From contig CANQDE010000001.1 of assembly GCA_947591475.1 (NCBI GenBank), positions 372,001 through 436,000 on the forward strand: 64,000 nucleotides of DNA, written 5' to 3'. This document shows positions 45,418 to 54,050 of this stretch, piece after piece. This DNA is from an uncultured Alistipes sp. (lineage in GTDB: Bacteria; Bacteroidota; Bacteroidia; Bacteroidales; Rikenellaceae). The position numbers and the translations under genes were made by a program. The number at the start of each line of letters is the position of its first letter. Position 1 is the stretch's first letter. The notes beneath the pieces are model-generated. The model saw only the letters and a list, made by a program, of their open reading frames with translations. It had not been told where the DNA came from and did not search any database.

Positions 45418-46644
45418 ATGAACCGATTGATTCGCCAATTGAAATCCTATCGCGGGCAGTTCGTCGCGGTCGTCCGCAACGAATTTCGGGCCGTTTTTAC
45501 CGACGAAGGGGCATTGTTGATTCTGGTTTTTGCGTTGTTGATTTATTCGACGACCTATTCGCTGGCTTACGGGCCGCAGGTGCTGCGCAATGTGCCGATC
45601 GGGGTCATCGACAACAGCCATACGGAAGCGAGCCGCCGGTTGACGGCCGCTTTCGATGCCGGCCCGAATACCTATGTGGCTTACGAACCGACCGATATGG
45701 AGGAGGCACGAGAGCTTTTCTTCCAGCGCCGGATTTACGGAATCGTCTACATACCGGAGAATTACGAGCGTCGTTTGTTGGATGGCGAGCAGGCCGATGT
45801 GGCGATTTATGCCGATGCCAGTTATTTTTTGATGTATCGGCAGGTTTTTCAAGAGTTGGTCTCTGCCATCGGGTTGACCGGGGCGACGGTCGGGTTGCAA
45901 CGGTTGGTCGCTCGCGGCACCGAACTTCCTCAGGCCGAAGCAGCCGTGCAGCCGGTCGTCTACCAGTCGCACAATCTTTTCAATCCCTATCTCGGTTACG
46001 GTTCATTCGCCATGCCCGCAATCATCATCGTCATCATCCAGCAAACCCTGCTGGTCGGAATCGGGATGATTGGCGGCACGTGGTGGGAGAAGGGCCTCTA
46101 TCGACGCTTGTGTCCGGTGGGTCGCCGGCGGATATCGACTTTGCCGATTGTGGCGGGACGGGCATCGGTCTATTTGTTGATTTACGGCGTTACGCTCACT
46201 TATATTCTCGGCCTGCATTACAAGCTGTTCCATTATCCGGACAACGGGACGACCGGCGCCGTCATCGTCTTCATTGCGCTCTATCTGTCGGCGGCGATCG
46301 CTTTCGGACTGGCGTTATCGACGCTGTTCCGTACGCGGGAAAGCTCGCTGCTCTTGCTGCTTTGGACGTCGATTCCCGTGCTGATGTTGAGCGGCGTTTC
46401 GTTCCCGCGTGAGGGAATTCCTTCGGCCCTTTACCGATTTGGACGGCTGCTTCCGAGCAGTTCGGCCATCGACGGATTCATTCGCATCCGTTCGATGGGG
46501 GCTTCGCTCGCCGATGTGCTTCCCGAAATTCGAACGCTGGCAATTCTTACAGTAGTCTATGGCGGATTGGCCCTTTTCGGCACGCATTGGGTTTTGTGCC
46601 GGACGTGTGGACAAGACAAAAAAAACGGTGCGGACGTCCGATGA
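45418..46644 (+). CDS. ABC-2 type permease, second of pair
   Basis: A 408-residue paralogue of the preceding protein with the same plan: N-terminal helix near 33-52, periplasmic domain with VPIGVIDNSHTEASRRLTAAFDAG, then HNLFNPYLGYGSFAMPAIIIVIIQQTLLVGIGMIGGTWWEKG and a helical end with SLLLLLWTSIPVLMLSGVSFP. The shared IGVIDN/IAVVDN and FNPYxxYG blocks suggest an old duplication forming a heterodimer. It starts one base after the first permease stop codon. The exported substrate is unknown. Confidence 0.88.
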   Translation: MNRLIRQLKSYRGQFVAVVRNEFRAVFTDEGALLILVFALLIYSTTYSLAYGPQVLRNVPIGVIDNSHTEASRRLTAAFDAGPNTYVAYEPTDMEEARELFFQRRIYGIVYIPENYERRLLDGEQADVAIYADASYFLMYRQVFQELVSAIGLTGATVGLQRLVARGTELPQAEAAVQPVVYQSHNLFNPYLGYGSFAMPAIIIVIIQQTLLVGIGMIGGTWWEKGLYRRLCPVGRRRISTLPIVAGRASVYLLIYGVTLTYILGLHYKLFHYPDNGTTGAVIVFIALYLSAAIAFGLALSTLFRTRESSLLLLLWTSIPVLMLSGVSFPREGIPSALYRFGRLLPSSSAIDGFIRIRSMGASLADVLPEIRTLAILTVVYGGLALFGTHWVLCRTCGQDKKNGADVR

Positions 46645-46662
46645 TGAAATCGCGTCCGCACC
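46620..46662. terminator. Terminator between the export operon and eptA-like gene
   Basis: GGTGCGGACG (46628-46637) pairs with CGTCCGCACC (46653-46662). On the minus strand it is followed by GTTTTTTTTG, so it mainly ends the eptA-like transcript. Its left arm lies inside the last codons of the permease gene. Confidence 0.65.
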
Positions 46663-46688
46663 TGTATCGAAAAATTGACCGGCGTCGT

Positions 46689-48398
46689 TTACAGTTCGAT
46701 GCCGAATCGCCGGAAAATTAAATCGTCGTGTTCGTCGAGGCCCGTTTTGCGGAACGGGACGGCTTCGTTGTGGTCGTTCAGATAGTAGCGGGGCGCCGCA
46801 TGGTCGAACTCGGCGCTGACCAACGAGACCGATCGATCCAGATAACGGCTTTCGATGGAGGCGATGTCGGCTATCGTGTGGAACATCATGTGGGTCGTGG
46901 ACGCGCCCATGCGATTCGCTTCGGCGGCAGCGGCTTTCTGCGGAAAGGCCCGCCGATACTCCTTCGAAAACCAAGCCAACGATGCCACATACAACTGATA
47001 GGCGGTCGTCGTGGGTGAGGCATGCAGAAACCGTCCCCGATCATCGTCGAAAAGGTCTTCGCCGTGGTCGGCGCAATATAACAACGCCGAAGCAGTTCCG
47101 TCGAGCGAATGCAGATATTCGATTGTTCGGGCCAGAAAATGGTTGGTGTAAAGAATCGAATTGTCGTAAGCGTTGCGAAGCATTTCGACATGGGCCGCCG
47201 AAATGGAAACATCATCGTCGGGCAGGAATCGGGCGAATTCGCGCGGATAACGCTGGTGATAGCTGAAGTGCGAGCCGTAGCAATGCAGAATGAAAAAGAG
47301 TTTTTGCGACCGGCTTTCCGCGATGGCTTGCTGCATCTCTTGGAGCAGTTGCATGTCGTGGCGCGGCGAATCGAGGTAGATGACGTGGTCGGCATCGTGA
47401 GCCAGTTTGTCGATCATGGCTCCTTGGGGCGACTGGTTGGAGATGAACCATGTTTCGAATCCCGCTTCGTTAAACAGAGCGGGCAACCCTTTGCGGTGGT
47501 AGAGTTCGTCGTGGCTGTCGGTTGCGATGGGCGACAGGAACAGCGGCACGCTCTTGTGGGTCGTATTGCTCTGTGTCAGAATGTTGCGGAATACGATTAA
47601 CGAATCCGTGCGCATCAGTTCGGGCGTCGTTTCGCGTTCGTAGCCGTAGAGCTGCCAATTCATCGCCCGCGAGGCTTCGCCGATGACATAAACATAGATT
47701 TCCCGTCCGGCTACGCTGTCGTTGCGAACGGCATCGTAGGTGAAGCCGGCCGAAGTTTCGGTGAACTCGGATACTTTGCGGAATTCCGATGCGCAGATGC
47801 CCATGTTATAGAAGGCATTGATCGGAAAAATCTCGTCGCGCAGCACGTGTTTTTCCTCACTAACGCGATAGGCGGGCCACAGGAGCAGCAAACCGACGGA
47901 AAACAAGGCGGCACCGGTCAATCCCATGATGATGCGGGCTGTGTGGGAGAGGTAGCGGCGATGGCCGATTTCCCGTGCGGCGAGCCACAGCAGCGGCAGG
48001 TAAAGAATCGCGACCAGAATGACCGAAGGGTAGATGTTGGACAGGAGTTCGCCCGCTTCGCCCGGATTGGTGGTCAGCACGTTGGTGAACATGTCGGTCG
48101 CGATGACCGAATTGCCGAAAAGATAGAGCAGGACGATCTGGAACGCGGCCACGAACAGAAACGGGAATGCCAGCCAAATCTGGATGCCCGATCGCCGCAA
48201 CGCGACGCTCCACATCATGTAGAACCCCAACGGCAGAAGAATCGAAGCCTCGGTAGTCCATATCGAATAATGTTCGGTATAGGCGAGGATGCAGTTGGGA
48301 ACGATCAATGCCGTGCACAGATAGATGGCCAACAGCACGCTGAATCGGCTGCGTGTTTTGATTCTGTTCGATTTATGCCTCTTTTCCGCTCCGTTCAT
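46689..48398 (-). CDS. Phosphoethanolamine transferase (EptA/CptA-like)
   Basis: A 569-residue inner-membrane enzyme with five N-terminal helices (about residues 20-195) and a periplasmic sulfatase-fold domain. YVYVIGEASRAMNWQLYGYERETTPEL (near 235-260) holds the metal-binding glutamate. NILTQSNTTHKSVPLFLSP contains the threonine expected to carry phosphoethanolamine. CADHGEDLFDD and FLHASPTTT supply other metal ligands. Such enzymes move phosphoethanolamine from phosphatidylethanolamine to lipid A or core sugars and can raise resistance to cationic peptides. It is a single gene; the acceptor here is not known. Confidence 0.9.
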   Translation of the reverse strand: MNGAEKRHKSNRIKTRSRFSVLLAIYLCTALIVPNCILAYTEHYSIWTTEASILLPLGFYMMWSVALRRSGIQIWLAFPFLFVAAFQIVLLYLFGNSVIATDMFTNVLTTNPGEAGELLSNIYPSVILVAILYLPLLWLAAREIGHRRYLSHTARIIMGLTGAALFSVGLLLLWPAYRVSEEKHVLRDEIFPINAFYNMGICASEFRKVSEFTETSAGFTYDAVRNDSVAGREIYVYVIGEASRAMNWQLYGYERETTPELMRTDSLIVFRNILTQSNTTHKSVPLFLSPIATDSHDELYHRKGLPALFNEAGFETWFISNQSPQGAMIDKLAHDADHVIYLDSPRHDMQLLQEMQQAIAESRSQKLFFILHCYGSHFSYHQRYPREFARFLPDDDVSISAAHVEMLRNAYDNSILYTNHFLARTIEYLHSLDGTASALLYCADHGEDLFDDDRGRFLHASPTTTAYQLYVASLAWFSKEYRRAFPQKAAAAEANRMGASTTHMMFHTIADIASIESRYLDRSVSLVSAEFDHAAPRYYLNDHNEAVPFRKTGLDEHDDLIFRRFGIEL

Positions 48399-48459
48399 AT
48401 TCCGCGTTATCGATACGGTCGTTTCGCGGCCGAAACCGTCGTCGCATACGGGCCGATGG

Positions 48460-48978
48460 TTATTTGTATTGTTCGATCAGTCGATAGAACGCCTGTTGAT
48501 CCTCTTCCGTCAGTTCCCCTTTGCGCATGAATACCAGCTTGCCTGTCTTGTCGACGAACAACAGTACGAACTGGTCGTTGCAATCGCCGAGGCCCCATTC
48601 GCGGGGCAGGATGCGGTCGGTGTCCATCAATACGAGCGCACCGTTTTTCTCTGTACGTTTACGGGCGATGCTGCGGATAGGACCGTTCGGATACCACGTA
48701 TCTTTGGCGTTGATGATGCCGAATCCGTAGATTTCGGGGCTTTCGGCCCGATGATTCTCTTCCAATTCATAGGTGAACGCCTCGTTTTGTTTGCGGGCAT
48801 CGGGATCGACGTAGAAGATCATCAGATTCTTTTCGCCGTAGTGGGGGAGTTGGGTCGGATTCTTGTTCAGGTCGCTGATCTCGACGTTCGAGACTTTGCG
48901 GGGCAGGTCTTGCGCGGTCGCAACCGCAGTCGTGAGCGCAAAGGCCGTTAGCATCAGGACGATTTTCATCTTCTTCAT
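48460..48978 (-). CDS. YtfJ-like thioredoxin-fold periplasmic protein
   Basis: From ATG 48978 (MKKMKIVLMLTAFALTTAVATAQ) the protein has 172 residues with a clear cleavable signal peptide. The mature part follows the YtfJ layout: LMIFYVDPDARKQNEAFTYELEE, IRSIARKRTEKNGALVLMDTDRILPREWGLGD, then QFVLLFVDKTGKLVFMRKGELTEEDQQAFYRLIEQ. The fold is thioredoxin-like, but no CxxC is present, so redox activity is not expected. The role is unknown. Another ATG at 49002 adds eight residues; TAACTTTG at 49023-49016 could serve either start. Confidence 0.7.
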   Translation of the reverse strand: MKKMKIVLMLTAFALTTAVATAQDLPRKVSNVEISDLNKNPTQLPHYGEKNLMIFYVDPDARKQNEAFTYELEENHRAESPEIYGFGIINAKDTWYPNGPIRSIARKRTEKNGALVLMDTDRILPREWGLGDCNDQFVLLFVDKTGKLVFMRKGELTEEDQQAFYRLIEQYK

Positions 48979-49153
48979 AAACTGACTGTTTTTATTCCGC
49001 ATGGAAGAATCGATGCAAAGTTACGATTTTTCCGGAAACAAGCAGCCTCCCGAGAACGGTTATTTTTGTTCCGATGGTCGGCTTTTTGGCGTGAAATGAG
49101 AACTGTTCCGGCGTCCGGTTCCGGTCGGACTTACAAATATGCGTCGGAATGAC

Positions 49154-49161
49154 TATCTTTG
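49154..49161 (+). promoter_or_regulatory. Promoter -7 box close to the phosphatase start codon
   Basis: TATCTTTG matches TAnnTTTG and ends only five bases before the ATG at 49167, so the transcript would begin at or next to the start codon. Confidence 0.45.
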
Positions 49162-49166
49162 TCGGC

Positions 49167-49646
49167 ATGGAAAAGCATCGTATTCTTTTCGTTTGTCTCG
49201 GTAATATCTGCCGTTCTCCGGCGGCGGAGGCCGTTTTGCGCTGTAAGGTCGAGCGGGCCGGTGCAAGCGCTTCGTGGCAGATCGATTCGGCCGGCACCTA
49301 TGGCGGTCATGCGGGCGCCTTGCCCGATCCTCGCATGAGGGAAGCCGCCCGACGGAGAGGCTATGTGTTGACGCATCGAGCTCGCAGAATCGTCGAAGAG
49401 GATTTCGAGCGCTTCGATATGATCGTCGTGATGGATGACATGAATTACGAAACGGTGCATCGGCTGGCTCCCTCGCGGGATGCGGCACAAAAAATTTTCC
49501 GGATGGTCGAATTTTGCCATCGGCATCCGGAACGTTCGTATGTGCCCGATCCTTATTACGAGGGGCATGAAGGCTTCGAACTGGTCTTGGATATGCTCGA
49601 AGACGGTTGCGAAGGAGTTATTGAATATGTGAAAAACAAGCAGTAG
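49167..49646 (+). CDS. Low-molecular-weight protein tyrosine phosphatase
   Basis: From MEKHRILFVCLGNICRSP the protein has 159 residues. The P-loop CLGNICR (Cys10 to Arg16) is the CX5R active site, followed by SPAAEAVLRCKVE. The general-acid aspartate is in VPDPYYEGHEGFELVLDMLED. Full length for the family (about 150-160). It removes phosphate from tyrosine on proteins, in many bacteria from capsule-related tyrosine kinases; no kinase is adjacent. An in-frame ATG at 49149 would add six residues (MTIFVG) but lies before the promoter box. Single gene. Confidence 0.93.
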   Translation: MEKHRILFVCLGNICRSPAAEAVLRCKVERAGASASWQIDSAGTYGGHAGALPDPRMREAARRRGYVLTHRARRIVEEDFERFDMIVVMDDMNYETVHRLAPSRDAAQKIFRMVEFCHRHPERSYVPDPYYEGHEGFELVLDMLEDGCEGVIEYVKNKQ

Positions 49647-49669
49647 GCTGCCGAATCACCTTGCGGGTC

Positions 49670-49735
49670 CCGACGGAAGCCCCCGCCAAGGCGGGGGTTT
49701 GGGGGTGGGTCAAATTTGTAAACGCGGCTTCGCCG
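49670..49735. repeat. GC-rich palindromes downstream of the phosphatase
   Basis: AAGCCCCCGCC/GGCGGGGGTT forms a tight hairpin around AA, followed by a G-rich GGGGGTGGG stretch and a second hairpin CGCGGC-TTC-GCCGCG. The first can act as a terminator for either neighbour. The composition is unlike the surrounding AT-rich spacer, and the block may be a dispersed intergenic repeat. Confidence 0.5.
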
Positions 49736-49810
49736 CGAGCAGCACAACCGACAGCCATGTAAACACATCTGCTAACTTGATTCGGTGGAAAATGGGATAT
49801 AGTTGCCTTG

Positions 49811-50692
49811 TTAAAAATCGAGGCCGAAGCTGAAACTGTACGTGTTGTGGAACAGCGTCTCCTTTGCGGCGAACAGATAGGCGAAATCGAGCCGCAAATG
49901 GAGGAACCGGATACCTGTTCCCACCGAGGTGTAATTAGGATAGTAATGGCGTCGCTCGCCGTAGTGGTAGCCGGCACGGAATTGCACGAATTGCATCAAG
50001 TTGTACTCTGCGCCGATCGACCATTGAAATCCGCGAACAGCAGCCGGATTGAAATAGTAGCCGAAGTCGGTGCCCACCGTGATTTCATGGGCATCGGTCA
50101 AAAAGGTGTCCAAAGCGATGCCGGCGGTGCAGTTCACCGGCAGTTCATAATCCGAATGATTGAAGTAGCCGCCTATATCAGCGATTTTAGCTCCGACCCG
50201 CAAGGTCGAATAGGTGCCGACGTTCTCGAGCGGATGCGACCAAGCCGCGCACAGATCGAATGCCAGTGCATCGGCTTGGGCGTCGGGGCGTTTCAGATGC
50301 GTGTAGCGGGCCACGATGCCGATGCCCCATTCGGCTCCGATGCGGCGGGAATAACCTAAGTCGAGTGCTTTGTCGTTGTTGCCTTTTTCGCGCAGATATT
50401 GGCGCCAGCCGATGTGCGAGAAATTTTGCTGACCGAATCGGCCGGTTCCCGATACGGAATAGAAGTCGTAATCGTTCTGTTTGTAGTAGGAGGACGAGAT
50501 TTGCAACGGCGATGTCGAAAAGGCGGCCATCGCCGGATTGTCGTATAGGGTGTGCGATGCGCCGATCGTGGTCATGGTCAATCCGCCCATGCCCAGCGAT
50601 TTGGCATCGGGACAAGCGGGCATAAGTTCCTGTGCATAGGCGTTGAAAGCGCAGCAGATGCAAAGCATCGAAATCGAAAGGAGTTGTTTCAT
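49811..50692 (-). CDS. PorV/PorQ-like outer-membrane beta-barrel protein
   Basis: A 293-residue protein with signal peptide MKQLLSISMLCICCAFNAYAQ and the opening AKSLGMGGLTMTTIGASHTLYDNPAMAAF, the typical start of the PorV/PorQ group of FadL-like barrels. Beta strands continue to a C-terminal FSFGLDF. In type IX secretion systems PorV and PorQ shuttle or anchor cargo, but many Bacteroidales carry such barrels without the system. No other por/gld gene is in the window, so the role is open. A TATCTTTG box sits six bases upstream of the ATG. Confidence 0.75.
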   Translation of the reverse strand: MKQLLSISMLCICCAFNAYAQELMPACPDAKSLGMGGLTMTTIGASHTLYDNPAMAAFSTSPLQISSSYYKQNDYDFYSVSGTGRFGQQNFSHIGWRQYLREKGNNDKALDLGYSRRIGAEWGIGIVARYTHLKRPDAQADALAFDLCAAWSHPLENVGTYSTLRVGAKIADIGGYFNHSDYELPVNCTAGIALDTFLTDAHEITVGTDFGYYFNPAAVRGFQWSIGAEYNLMQFVQFRAGYHYGERRHYYPNYTSVGTGIRFLHLRLDFAYLFAAKETLFHNTYSFSFGLDF

Positions 50693-50697
50693 GGTTC

Positions 50698-50705
50698 CAA
50701 AGATA
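50698..50705 (-). promoter_or_regulatory. Promoter -7 box abutting the PorV-like start codon
   Basis: CAAAGATA on plus, TATCTTTG on minus, five bases before the ATG. Transcription from it would give a nearly leaderless mRNA. Confidence 0.45.
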
Positions 50706-50760
50706 CGATTTTTTTATCGGAAGTATCCAATTTCGGCTTGTTCCTTATTCGGGTAATTAT

Positions 50761-50842
50761 TTGCGGCTCTCAAGAGCCGCGCGAGCCGCAGCCTCGGCGG
50801 GCGAGGCTCGCTTACGCTCCCCTCGCAGGCTGCGTCCCGCAA
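50761..50842. repeat. Nested palindromic element
   Basis: The block is bounded by TTGCGG and CCGCAA. Inside are a perfect hairpin GCGGCTCT-CA-AGAGCCGC, then GAGCC...GGCTC arms and several GC-rich inverted stretches. It lies in a 400-base gene-free gap (50693-51094). It is consistent with a structured intergenic repeat; no coding potential is supported. Confidence 0.5.
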
Positions 50843-50905
50843 TTTGCAAGCCTTAAACAGCTATTCCCCTTTTTATTAGCGCGGTGTACCGTTTTGTTTT
50901 CGACC

Positions 50906-50990
50906 GTTATCTTCGCTTCCGCTGCGGAATTCCGCTTAATTTATTTGTCTGTTGCCGAGGCGAAGTATCTTCAGCGAAGCTAAAGATAAC
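50906..50990. repeat. Short element with terminal inverted repeats
   Basis: GTTATCTTCGCTTC at 50906-50919 is matched on the other side by AGCGAAGCTAAAGATAAC (50973-50990), an inverted copy with a four-base insertion. The 85-base unit has the look of a miniature inverted-repeat element or dispersed palindrome and shares the gap with the block at 50761-50842. Confidence 0.45.
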
Positions 50991-51034
50991 AAAAAAGATG
51001 CAATATCGTTTTTCAGAGTAGTTTCGACCTGATG

Positions 51035-51069
51035 AAAAAAACGTACGACCTTGAAAGCCGTACGTTTTT
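51035..51069. terminator. Terminator after fabG
   Basis: AAACGTACG pairs with CGTACGTTT, A-rich on one side and T-rich on the other (AAAAAAACGTACG ... CGTACGTTTTT), 25 bases past the fabG stop on the minus strand. Confidence 0.8.
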
Positions 51070-51094
51070 CGTTTGCCGAACCGGTTCTGGCGAT

Positions 51095-51841
51095 TTAGCA
51101 GTTCATAGCACCGCAGCAATGGATGACCTGTCCGCTGACATAGGACGACAAGTCCGATGCGAGGAACAGAGCCACTTTGGCGACGTCTTCGGGCGTGCCG
51201 CCGCGACGAAGCGGAATCTGTTTGTTCCACTCTTCCTTGACCGAATCGGGCAGTTGGGCGGTCATATCGGTGAGGATGAATCCCGGAGCGATGCAGTTCG
51301 CACGGATACCGCGCGGCCCCATCTCCTTGGCGATGGATTTCGCCAGACCGATCAAGCCAGCTTTGGAGGCTGAGTAGTTGCACTGGCCTGCGTTGCCGCT
51401 TACGCCGACGACCGACGACATGTTGATGATCGAGCCGCTGCGCTGACGCGCCATGACCGGTGTAACGGCATGGATGAAGTTGAAAGCCGATTTGAGATTG
51501 ACCGTCAGGACGGCATCCCACTGTGCTTCGGACATACGCATCATCAGACCGTCTTTCGTGATGCCGGCATTGTTGACGAGCACGTCGATACGGCCGAAAT
51601 CTTTCACGATTTCGTCGATGACCTTGTGCGTCTCTTCGAAATTGGCCGCATTCGAAGCATATCCCTTGGCTTTTACGCCCAAGGCAGCGATTTCGGCTTC
51701 GGTCGCCTTTCCGTTTTCGTCGATGACGAGGTCTGTGAACGCCACATCGGCGCCCTCTTTGGCGAATTGCAAGGCGATGGCTTTGCCGATTCCGCGGGCA
51801 GCGCCCGTGATGACGGCTACTTTACCTTCGAGTAATCCCAT
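51095..51841 (-). CDS. fabG: 3-oxoacyl-[ACP] reductase FabG
   Basis: From MGLLEGKVAVITGAARGIG the protein has 248 residues, standard for FabG. NADPH-binding TGxxxGxG is TGAARGIG at 12-19, NNAG is at 90-93, the catalytic triad is Ser142/143 in NMSSVVG with Tyr156 and Lys160 (YSASK). The end is SGQVIHCCGAMNC, slightly unusual in having three cysteines. It reduces 3-oxoacyl-ACP during fatty acid elongation. The same frame stays open far upstream, but that part overlaps glyA on the other strand and is not coding. A TAACTTTG promoter precedes it. Confidence 0.95.
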   Translation of the reverse strand: MGLLEGKVAVITGAARGIGKAIALQFAKEGADVAFTDLVIDENGKATEAEIAALGVKAKGYASNAANFEETHKVIDEIVKDFGRIDVLVNNAGITKDGLMMRMSEAQWDAVLTVNLKSAFNFIHAVTPVMARQRSGSIINMSSVVGVSGNAGQCNYSASKAGLIGLAKSIAKEMGPRGIRANCIAPGFILTDMTAQLPDSVKEEWNKQIPLRRGGTPEDVAKVALFLASDLSSYVSGQVIHCCGAMNC

Positions 51842-51897
51842 GATTCTAAATGTATTAAAAGTTTCGTTGTTTGCGTCGTTCCCTTCGAAAGGGTGAA

Positions 51898-51905
51898 CAA
51901 AGTTA
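51898..51905 (-). promoter_or_regulatory. Promoter -7 box for fabG
   Basis: CAAAGTTA on plus, TAACTTTG on minus, 57 bases before the fabG start. Confidence 0.5.
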
Positions 51906-52000
51906 CGAAAAATTTCCGGAAACCCGCTTTTGTGCATGGATTTTCGCCGAATATCGTTAACTTTACACACGGAAAAGCAAACTAAAATATCCGTTTCGAT

Positions 52001-53281
52001 ATGAAAAGAGACAACCGGATTTTCGAATTGATCGCGGCCGAACGTGCACGCCAGACTCGCGGAATCGAATTGATCGCTTCGGAAAATTTCGTCAGCGATC
52101 AGGTGCTGGAGGCCATGGGCTCCGTGCTGACCAACAAATACGCCGAAGGCTATCCGGCAGCCCGCTATTACGGAGGGTGCGAGGTGGTCGACCAAGTCGA
52201 GTCGCTGGCCATCGAGCGCATCTGCAAACTTTACGGAGCCGAATATGCCAACGTGCAGCCCCATTCCGGCGCGCAGGCGAACATGGCCGTATTCTTCGCG
52301 GTCATGAATCCGGGTGATACTTTCATGGGGCTCGATTTGGCGCATGGCGGCCATTTGTCGCACGGTTCGCCGGTCAATCTGTCGGGCAAATACTTCAAAG
52401 TGGTCAGCTACGGTCTCGACGAAGCGACCGGACGCATCGATTACGATGCGTTGGAAAAGTCGGCGCGCGCATGTCATCCGAAACTGATCGTCGGCGGCGC
52501 ATCGGCCTATTCGCGCGAATGGGATTACCGGCGGATGCGGGCCATTGCCGATGAAGTCGGGGCCTTGTTGATGATCGACATGGCGCATACGGCCGGTCTG
52601 ATTGCTGCCGGATTGTTGGACAATCCGGTGAAATACGCCCATATCGTAACATCGACGACGCACAAGACCCTGCGCGGCCCGCGCGGCGGTATCATCTTGA
52701 TGGGGAAGGACTTCGACAATCCGTGGGGGCTGACGACTCCGAAAGGCGTTGTCAAAAAGATGTCCCAGCTGCTCAATTCGGCCGTTTTCCCCGGTATTCA
52801 GGGCGGCCCGCTGGAACATGTCATTGCCGCGAAAGCCGTCGCATTCGGCGAGGCGCTGGAACCCTCTTACAAGGAGTATCAACAGCAAGTGCAGCGCAAT
52901 GCAAAGACGATGGCCGACGCATTCGTCCGCCGAGGCTATAAAATCGTCTCGGGCGGAACGGACAACCATCTGATGTTGGTCGATCTTCGCACGAAGTTCC
53001 CCGAACTGACCGGCAAACAGGCCGAAAAAGCGCTCGTGGCGGCCGATATTACGACCAACAAGAATATGGTGCCGTTCGACAGCCGTTCGCCGTTCCAGAC
53101 TTCGGGCCTGCGTTTCGGTACGCCGGCCATCACGACGCGCGGACTGAAAGAGGACAAGATGGATCCGATCGTCGGATTGATCGATCGCGTGTTGCAGCAT
53201 CCCGATAGCGAGGAGACGATCGAAGCGGTACGCAAGGAGGTCAATGCGTTGATGGCGGATTATCCGCTGTTCGCTTGGTAA
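52001..53281 (+). CDS. glyA: Serine hydroxymethyltransferase
   Basis: A 426-residue PLP enzyme. The PLP lysine is Lys222 in [14 protein letters not shown]; other landmarks are [55 protein letters not shown] and [23 protein letters not shown]. It interconverts serine and glycine while loading tetrahydrofolate with a one-carbon unit. Full length and intact. The DUF2461 gene follows 16 bases later. Confidence 0.97.
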   Translation: MKRDNRIFELIAAERARQTRGIELIASENFVSDQVLEAMGSVLTNKYAEGYPAARYYGGCEVVDQVESLAIERICKLYGAEYANVQPHSGAQANMAVFFAVMNPGDTFMGLDLAHGGHLSHGSPVNLSGKYFKVVSYGLDEATGRIDYDALEKSARACHPKLIVGGASAYSREWDYRRMRAIADEVGALLMIDMAHTAGLIAAGLLDNPVKYAHIVTSTTHKTLRGPRGGIILMGKDFDNPWGLTTPKGVVKKMSQLLNSAVFPGIQGGPLEHVIAAKAVAFGEALEPSYKEYQQQVQRNAKTMADAFVRRGYKIVSGGTDNHLMLVDLRTKFPELTGKQAEKALVAADITTNKNMVPFDSRSPFQTSGLRFGTPAITTRGLKEDKMDPIVGLIDRVLQHPDSEETIEAVRKEVNALMADYPLFAW

Positions 53282-53297
53282 AAAGTTCGAACGGAGT

Positions 53298-53981
53298 ATG
53301 ATGGAAGAATTGCTCGATTTTTTCCGGCGGTTGGATGCCAACAACAATCGCGATTGGTTCGATGAACATCGGGCCGAATGGATGCAGGTGAAGCGTTCGA
53401 TTATCGGTTTGGCGGAGGAATTGATTGCCGGAATTGCGGCATTCGACCCTACGGTTGGCGGGTTGCGTCCGCAGGATTGTACCTATCGCATCGCTCGCGA
53501 CACGCGGTTCAGCAACGATAAAAGCCCATATAAGAATTGGGTCGGCATCTATGTCGCACCTCACGGCAAGAAATCGGGGTATGCCGGTTACTATTTGCAC
53601 ATCGCACCGAATCAGGACCGGTTGGTCGGCATACATTCGCTTTGGGCGGGGCTCTATTGTCCCGAACCGGTCGTGATGCGTTCCGTGCGCGAAGAAATTT
53701 TGGATAACGGGGACGAACTGGTACAAAATATCCGCAAGGCAAGCGGATTCCGGCTCGACTGTTCCGATACGCTCAAGCGCACGCCTGTCGGTTTCCCTGC
53801 GGGAACGGAGCACGACGATTTGCTGCGGTTGAAACAGTGGGGAATCATAAAACCGATCACTGAAGATTTTTTGCTGGCAGATCGTTTGGCCGAACGGGTC
53901 GTTGACGAATTTCGTCGCACGGCGCCTTTTGTCGCCCAGCTCAATCGGGCCGTGCAGTACGCATACGAGGAGATGCGTTAA
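53298..53981 (+). CDS. DUF2461 family protein
   Basis: A 227-residue cytoplasmic protein with the family motifs LDFFRRLDANNNRDWFDEHRAEW, YRIARDTRFSNDKSPYKNWVGIYV and GYYLHIAPNQ, and length typical of TIGR02453 proteins. No signal peptide or membrane segment. Function is unknown across the family. It lies 16 bases after glyA and is followed by a strong terminator, so it probably shares the glyA transcript. Confidence 0.88.
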   Translation: MMEELLDFFRRLDANNNRDWFDEHRAEWMQVKRSIIGLAEELIAGIAAFDPTVGGLRPQDCTYRIARDTRFSNDKSPYKNWVGIYVAPHGKKSGYAGYYLHIAPNQDRLVGIHSLWAGLYCPEPVVMRSVREEILDNGDELVQNIRKASGFRLDCSDTLKRTPVGFPAGTEHDDLLRLKQWGIIKPITEDFLLADRLAERVVDEFRRTAPFVAQLNRAVQYAYEEMR

Positions 53982-54000
53982 GTTATCGCACATAAATAAA

Positions 54001-54041
54001 AACGCACCTGTCGCAGTTTTGTGGCAGGTGCGTTTTTTTTT
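54001..54041. terminator. Terminator between DUF2461 gene and glmS
   Basis: AACGCACCTG (54001-54010) pairs with CAGGTGCGTT (54025-54034), inner pairs extend it, then eight or more T residues on plus; the left flank is A-rich, so it can also serve glmS on minus. Confidence 0.85.
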
Positions 54042-54050
54042 GCGGTGCGG

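Noticed and set aside
50552..50983. 143-codon ORF across the palindromic gap
   Set aside because: It overlaps the PorV-like gene on the other strand and then translates repeats; no domain or conserved pattern.
51095..53347. 750-codon ORF ending in FabG
   Set aside because: The upstream 500 codons lie opposite glyA with no homology; FabG begins MGLLEGK at 51841.
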